Source of the DNA: Taenia hydatigena
Lineage: Eukaryota; Platyhelminthes; Cestoda; Cyclophyllidea; Taeniidae
NCBI GenBank assembly: GCA_036345935.2
Contig: JADWOT020001804.1
Location: 1-64,000 of the forward strand
Direction: 5' to 3'
DNA length: 64,000 bases
Position numbers and translations under genes: made by a program. Below are positions 58,770 to 64,000 of this stretch, one piece after another. Each line of letters opens with the position of its first letter. Within the stretch, counting starts at the first letter, position 1. The notes under the pieces are model-generated. The model saw only the letters and a list, made by a program, of their open reading frames with translations. It had not been told where the DNA came from and made no database searches.

Positions 58770-59640
58770 AGCATCAGAAAACTTGCTGATGCGAAAGAAT
58801 TTGTTCAATATCCATGTCCCACTGCGGAAGCGCTGTAGTACTGTAATCTAAGCTTGACTAGATCTGACCAATTTGGGCCAAGTCAGAATAAACAAGATTA
58901 GCAATCTAGGCTAGATTATGCCAAGCCTGAGTAAGGCGCCGCATACGTTACCATTCGAGTGAGTTCCAACACTAGGATTTACCCTAAATAACCAATTCTA
59001 CACAATTCCATGCAATGCAGACATTAAGGATCAAAGCACAGATAAGAAGTGGACCTGATTACATCTTCAAAGTGGGTGGAGAAGGACTCTCTCGTTTATG
59101 CCTTCCTTTTCATGTCCCACTTCAGCGCATCTTTGGTAGGTGTCTCATTTGTCGCCTTCTGCGCTCTATATGCTCACAAGTATTGTGTGTTGTATTTAGT
59201 CACATTGTTTGTGCTCCTCGCACACAAATTAGTTGAAGAAGGGAAGCGATTGCTCCATTACCTTTGTTTTTTTCCACTTTAGTGCCACAAGAACATCGTG
59301 CTACTCTAGCTCCTTCACGCTTCTCTCACCTTCCCCTCATACCTCATCGTCTGACATCGCCGTCTTTGTAGGTTCCCATTCATCTCTTTACTAGTTTTGA
59401 TCTCGATTATGACATGATTAAATAATGCACAGATTCAATTGGCTTCCATTGAGTCAAGTCCTTTACATTTCACTGTCACATGGATAGAAAAGTGGGTAGG
59501 TAAATCGACTCATGGATGGTAGGAGGAGAGGAGAAATGGTAAGGCGTGCTGCACTACAGCACTGTGCAGACACATCTTAGGATGTCCGTTTCCATTCCTC
59601 ATCGCTCCTTCCCACCCCCCTTCATTCCAGTTCCACGGTT
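58770..59640 (+). repeat. Tandem repeat R8, unit 1
   Basis: Aligns with 59,915-60,660 about 1.15-1.27 kb further on. Landmarks: AATATCCATGTCCC (58,810) with AATATTCATGTCCC (59,959), CTAGATCTGACNA runs, CAAGTATTGTG runs and ACGCTTCTC.CACCTTC runs. A hydrophobic frame is open in both units (CSQVLCVVFSHIVCA; GPQVLCLALCSTVCA), but its ends differ. Confidence 0.7.
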
Positions 59641-59914
59641 ATCTGTTCTCTTACCTCGACCTCAATCATTCCTTTGTTTTTTCAGCTAAATATTTATGTT
59701 ACCTCACTTCCATCGAAGAGGAGCATACTTCGCTATTATCTCCGTAGTGCAAGGCAACGCTTCGTCCAAACATAGGCTTGAGATGTGCATCAAAGCGTCA
59801 TTTCCTTCTCTAGGGGTAAGTCGTCAATTCTCTCAACCGATCATATTCTGCACAACGCCTCCTGTGCAGCACTTACTTTCCATGCCTCTTCCATTTCGTT
59901 TCCAATCACCAAAA

Positions 59915-60660
59915 AGGCAGTAGCATTAGGAGACCCACTGATGGGCAACAAGTTGCCTAATATTCATGTCCCGCTTTGAAGATACTGCGGCATGGTTCGC
60001 ATGACTATATCTGACTAGATCTGACTAGAGTGGACTGGATCACAACAGACAAGATCGGCTACTTAGGCTAAGTTATGACAGGTGTGAATAAAATAGTAAA
60101 GAGAAGAGTAGATAAAACTATCTGATCTCTCGTGTATGCCTTATCGTCAGAGGTACATAATACGCTACCATTAGGACAATCCTAGCATTAATTCGGCCCA
60201 CCCAATCGACTTGAAGCATTCCCATGCCATATGAAATGAGGCCGTCTCCAAGGCGCACACATAAGAAGTATTTCTGATGACGCCCTTGAAATGGATGAGG
60301 AGGAGACTTATTGACTCCATTTTACCTCATGCTTCACTACAACGCACCTTTTGTGAGTGTATCCTTTTTCTCTTACTGTGTTTTATGGGACCTCAAGTAT
60401 TGTGCCTTGCATTGTGTTCCACCGTGTGTGCTGCGTTCATTGAACTCAACCGAAGAATAAGAGGTAAGAACTCCCTAAATTGCATTTTCTTGCCTTTGTT
60501 TTTTATCTTAGAATGACACGAGAATGTCTTGCTTCCCAATATTCCTGACGCTTCTCGCACCTTCGCCTGCTTCAAAGCTGGCACCATTTCTCCCCCCTCT
60601 TCGCTGGAGATGCAATGCTTTCTGTTATGATTAAATATATTCACGAACAATCGGATTGAA
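59915..60660 (+). repeat. Tandem repeat R8, unit 2
   Basis: Second unit of the tandem pair. Between the units lies about 275 bases without a match. Confidence 0.7.
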
Positions 60661-60786
60661 AATGCACATATGCCTACTCAAACCATCGTAACCGCCTCCA
60701 ACAAAAGAAAGTTGGGCTTCGCTTGACAAGTAGCGTGTGTTCCTGATACAGCTCCTAGCACCGCATCGGTTCTGCTGAGGGTCTTA

Positions 60787-61098
60787 CTACTGAATTCTGG
60801 GTTGGAATATCCTCACTACTGAATAAATACCAAGTAGCAGTTGTCTGGCGGAGTCAGCAATTGATTTGATGTCCACTATGGCAGGGATGATGGCAAGCGA
60901 ATACTGCACAAGGAAGGGAGGCATCCCTTTACTTGACACTAAGGGGTAACAGATGAAGGAATATACTTGTGTCGATCCAAAACTTTTCGGACGCCAAGAG
61001 TGTAGCATTATAAGTGCTGCTGACCGTGGTGGCTGGAACCTAAAATGCAATGTAGACAGAAGGGACTGTTTATTCACCGTCGTATGGCCACGAGGCAA
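60787..61098 (-). CDS. Coding-like frame, unknown
   Basis: A 103-codon frame without an initial ATG reads LLSTLHFRFQPPRSAALIML and SLAIIPAIVDIKSIADSARQ. The opposite strand is also open (60,953-61,168). The product is not recognised and splice support is lacking, so this is only a candidate. Confidence 0.25.
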   Translation of the reverse strand: MPRGHTTVNKQSLLSTLHFRFQPPRSAALIMLHSWRPKSFGSTQVYSFICYPLVSSKGMPPFLVQYSLAIIPAIVDIKSIADSARQLLLGIYSVVRIFQPRIQ

Positions 61099-61168
61099 TG
61101 ACGAATTTTCCTACCTGACACATCAAATGTTACCTAGAACCCGCTTACTTTCACAATCTGCAGGATAA

Positions 61169-64000
61169 GATCATGTGGACCACTTTCATGATTTTCTACC
61201 CATTTTTTTGGCTTTCTACGAACCTCTTAAACATCTGCTTTTACGCAGTGTCAGAAACACTTAACCTCTAGAAGGGTGAGTAGTGGACATTCACGTGATA
61301 AGTCTCCTAGTGAGAGGGGCGATTAATTAGTTGTTGAAGGAGCAGTGATGAATGCCGCACCAACTAATGAAATTCAACAAGCACGAATCAGCACTAAGGT
61401 GAGGCGAATCCCAACTAAAAAGAATTTTAGCGTTCATTATGTCAGGCTAAGTCGGTTCGAAAATTCGTAACGAATAAAGGATCACCATGTTTACCCATCG
61501 TGAAAGGAAGCGAGTGGAAACGCAATGTGGGATTGCAAAAGAAAGATTGCACAGCACCAATCGCAATGAAAGCTAAAGAAAGAGAGGAAAAGGATAGAAA
61601 TTTTAAAAATATGCTACCTCAAGTGCCTTATTTATATAAATGCTTGATGTATGTTGACCAGACCTTATTTGTCACTGTTTTTCTTAAGAACGCGAGAAAC
61701 CAATTTTGACAGACAACAATTTTGGAGACTAGCAATGGAGATCAAAGCTGGGCATAACCGGATGGCGAAGAACACAGTGGCACACAGGCGCCATCGAAGG
61801 ATTGTTTTAAGAACTGGCACCTTACCTGTTCATTTGAAAATATTAGTTGCCGTTACCTTGAGAGACGCGAGAAAAAACAAGGCAGATAAGAAATTGTAGG
61901 GTAGAAATCGTGATCAAAGCAAGATGAACCGGGGTTAAAAAGATCAAGGCCACATACAGGATATAGTTAAAGTTGCGTTGCTAATTTAAATAAACTGTCA
62001 TCGTTTCTCTGGAAAAAATTAAGCGAAATTACAAGTGAGAAAAAATGGGCGAAAATGATGCACAGCAATATATATGTAGTCTCTAAGCTTAGATTGCGAA
62101 AATAAACAAGTAAATGAATAAAGGCTTATTGTCACTATAAGTGGTACACAATATTGCACAACCGGCATCAGACAAAGGCACTCAAATGTGGCATCTCCGG
62201 GGGAATACAGAGGAAGGGTAGGTGGTGCAGGAAAGTGAGCTGCAAAGAGGAATGTGCAAATGCGAAAGCTCATCGGTTAACTGACTTAACATAAATGGAT
62301 GCAAAATGCAGCAGGCTAATATGTTGGCATTTAGGGCAGTCAGTGTGTTACGCTGGGATCATTTTTTGCCAACTCGAGGATAAATTAAATGAATGGAGCA
62401 CATACTGTAGTTGTTTAGACAAGCCGACTTCATGGTCCACGACCATTGACACTCTGGCTTGGAAAGGTAGCGGTGTGACCTATTCTACTCGGCACTTTTT
62501 ATCCCACCACAAAGGTCAAAGCATGCTCCAGCCACACAATGACACCTGAGCTGAGTGCATCATCAGGTGTTTTCGAATTTTTCTTTTGCAGTGCTTATCT
62601 ACTGTCTATCTTGGTTGATTCCAACGAGCGACAGCTCAGTTACCACCCTCACCTCCATCATGACCAAAATATCACGTAAAGTATTTAATATAATTGAAAA
62701 AAATGTTTGTTGCGTTGAGGATGCCAACAAACAGAAGATTGACTCTTATCGGTAATTATCTCGTTCTAGCCAACGTGACCAAGTATTTTGGCTCATTTAA
62801 GAACAGGGAGGAGAGGTGTACAGACAGTTTAGGATGAAACGTTAATTCGTATAACAAGGCAGCTTAAACAATTTATCCTAAGTGGGGTAGAGAATGCAAG
62901 CACTACTGCCCACAGTCTACATTTCTCTGTTCAGCCACAGGTATAGTCACAGGATGTCTCACGTTGCAGTTGTGAGGGCTTGTTAAATTGCTTCTTTTGC
63001 TCCCGCCTATGTCGCCACAACCAGGCGTTCCTACACTCCTCTGTTGTAATTCTCATTGACGTGGTCGAGCAGTGATCAGAGGGAAGCATTTACATGTCTG
63101 GACGTTTAATCCGACCTTGCGGAAGAATAATTCTTAGCAAAGCCTTGACTCAGAGGCTAATTAATGCAAGGGAGAATTTTTAACCACTTGTAAGCCACCG
63201 GTGATCAGTAGGTTACTAATGCAAACAGGCCAAGGTGATGATTCAATGTACTACCTTCACTTCACTCGGGCTCGCGTCTTTGCATGTCGGTTACCGACGC
63301 ATAATCAGTAGCTCTACGCCGAAGTCATCCGGAGCAAAGTGTGAATGAAATGCGACAGACCTTAGGTGTGCTTGATTTACCATGTTCTGTGCAAAGATGT
63401 AGGAAATGAGAAGATTCGTCGCAGCTGCTAATATAGTTTGGACCTGACATTCTTGGCAAATGACGTGGGAATTGTACTGCACATTCACCTGTCTAAAGGA
63501 GCCTCAATGACTTAGTCAGAGTAGTAATGCATTCACCTGTCGCCTTTAAATTATCTCCGCAATCTTTAGTTCTACACTCTTTGTTGACGCATTATTCCTA
63601 CCTTCTATTCTGTTATAAGACACTCTTCGCGCCCCGTGGAGTAATACTTATGACTAGGTGCAGTAAAAGTGACAGACATTTAGGCAGAGAAGGCCTTTGC
63701 CATTGTGCGACACTGAGTGCAGCGTGGCTGATTTTTTTAAATACAGGACAGAATTTGTTGCGCGTCTACTAACCTGCTCAACTGGAAAATGTGAATGGGA
63801 GGCGCTCAATGGATGCGAGCGGGTCCCGTGCCAAACTGTGGCTTCTGGCAGGCGCTGCACCTGTATTCATTTCTGTTGCGGAGCTATTCCGCTCCCGTGC
63901 ATGTCACAATCCCCTCCAGTAAAATGCATGGCCAGGATGGTTTCATGTGCTAGCACATTATCCCGATAATTGCATCAAACTCATTCTAGCAAACTACTGG
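61169..64000. other. Right edge, no gene called
   Basis: Short frames occur throughout, including Lys-rich plus frames at 61,500-61,899 and overlapping frames at 63,527-63,969. None has a motif, splice pair or partner in the window. Confidence 0.4.

Noticed and set aside
1..64000. CRISPR arrays, bacterial operons, rRNA genes, autonomous transposons with recognisable transposase or reverse transcriptase
   Set aside because: None was seen on reading; repeats here are long, old and irregular, and no polymerase or integrase motif was recognised. tRNA genes were not systematically screened, so small RNA genes could have been missed.

Overview
This window looks like nuclear DNA of a metazoan, most likely a parasitic flatworm and perhaps a taeniid-type tapeworm. 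Open frames are short and bounded by GT/AG splice signals, and some apparent introns are tiny. One exon belongs to a ryanodine-receptor-type calcium channel, another family is an NK-type homeobox gene, and the one long gene is an intronless AGC kinase with unusual catalytic motifs. There are no rRNA operons, bacterial operons or viral modules. The flatworm assignment is inference from intron style, composition and general knowledge of the families; no species is claimed.

Layout. 0.7-1.4 kb: an orphan ryanodine-receptor C-terminal exon and a second exon-like piece. 1.5-12.7 kb: a roughly 5-kb unit present twice in direct orientation, old and diverged; a third partial copy lies inverted near 44.2-44.7 kb. 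13.0-13.5 kb: two coding-like frames of unknown function. 15.2-22.4 kb: a mosaic of repeats containing three copies of the homeobox gene, one of them (21.0-21.9 kb) open in both exons. 24.0-25.6 kb: an internally repeated block whose inverted partner is at 41.9-42.6 kb. 26.4-37.6 kb: mostly minus-strand, exon-like frames with good splice sites but no recognised product, some clearly broken. 39.3-41.8 kb: a repeat whose direct partner is at 55.8-57.4 kb. 45.4-49.5 kb: two further duplicated blocks flanking the kinase gene (46,898-48,076, minus). 51.9-53.4 kb: another homeobox copy with its 3' flank. 54.5-54.8 kb: an isolated exon. 55.4-55.8 kb: a minus-strand homeobox copy. 57.9-58.4 kb: the inverted partner of 26.7-27.2 kb. 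58.8-60.7 kb: a tandem pair. 61-64 kb: nothing convincing.

The region behaves as an accumulation of segmental duplications. Gene pieces were copied at DNA level, since the homeobox copies keep the same intron at the same codon, and then decayed. The kinase is the only gene that is clearly long and intact. Its upstream segment carries a mirrored pair of CCAAT boxes that also occurs at 55.3 kb, next to a broken homeobox exon. All repeat pairings were made by eye, so boundaries are approximate and identities are not quantified.
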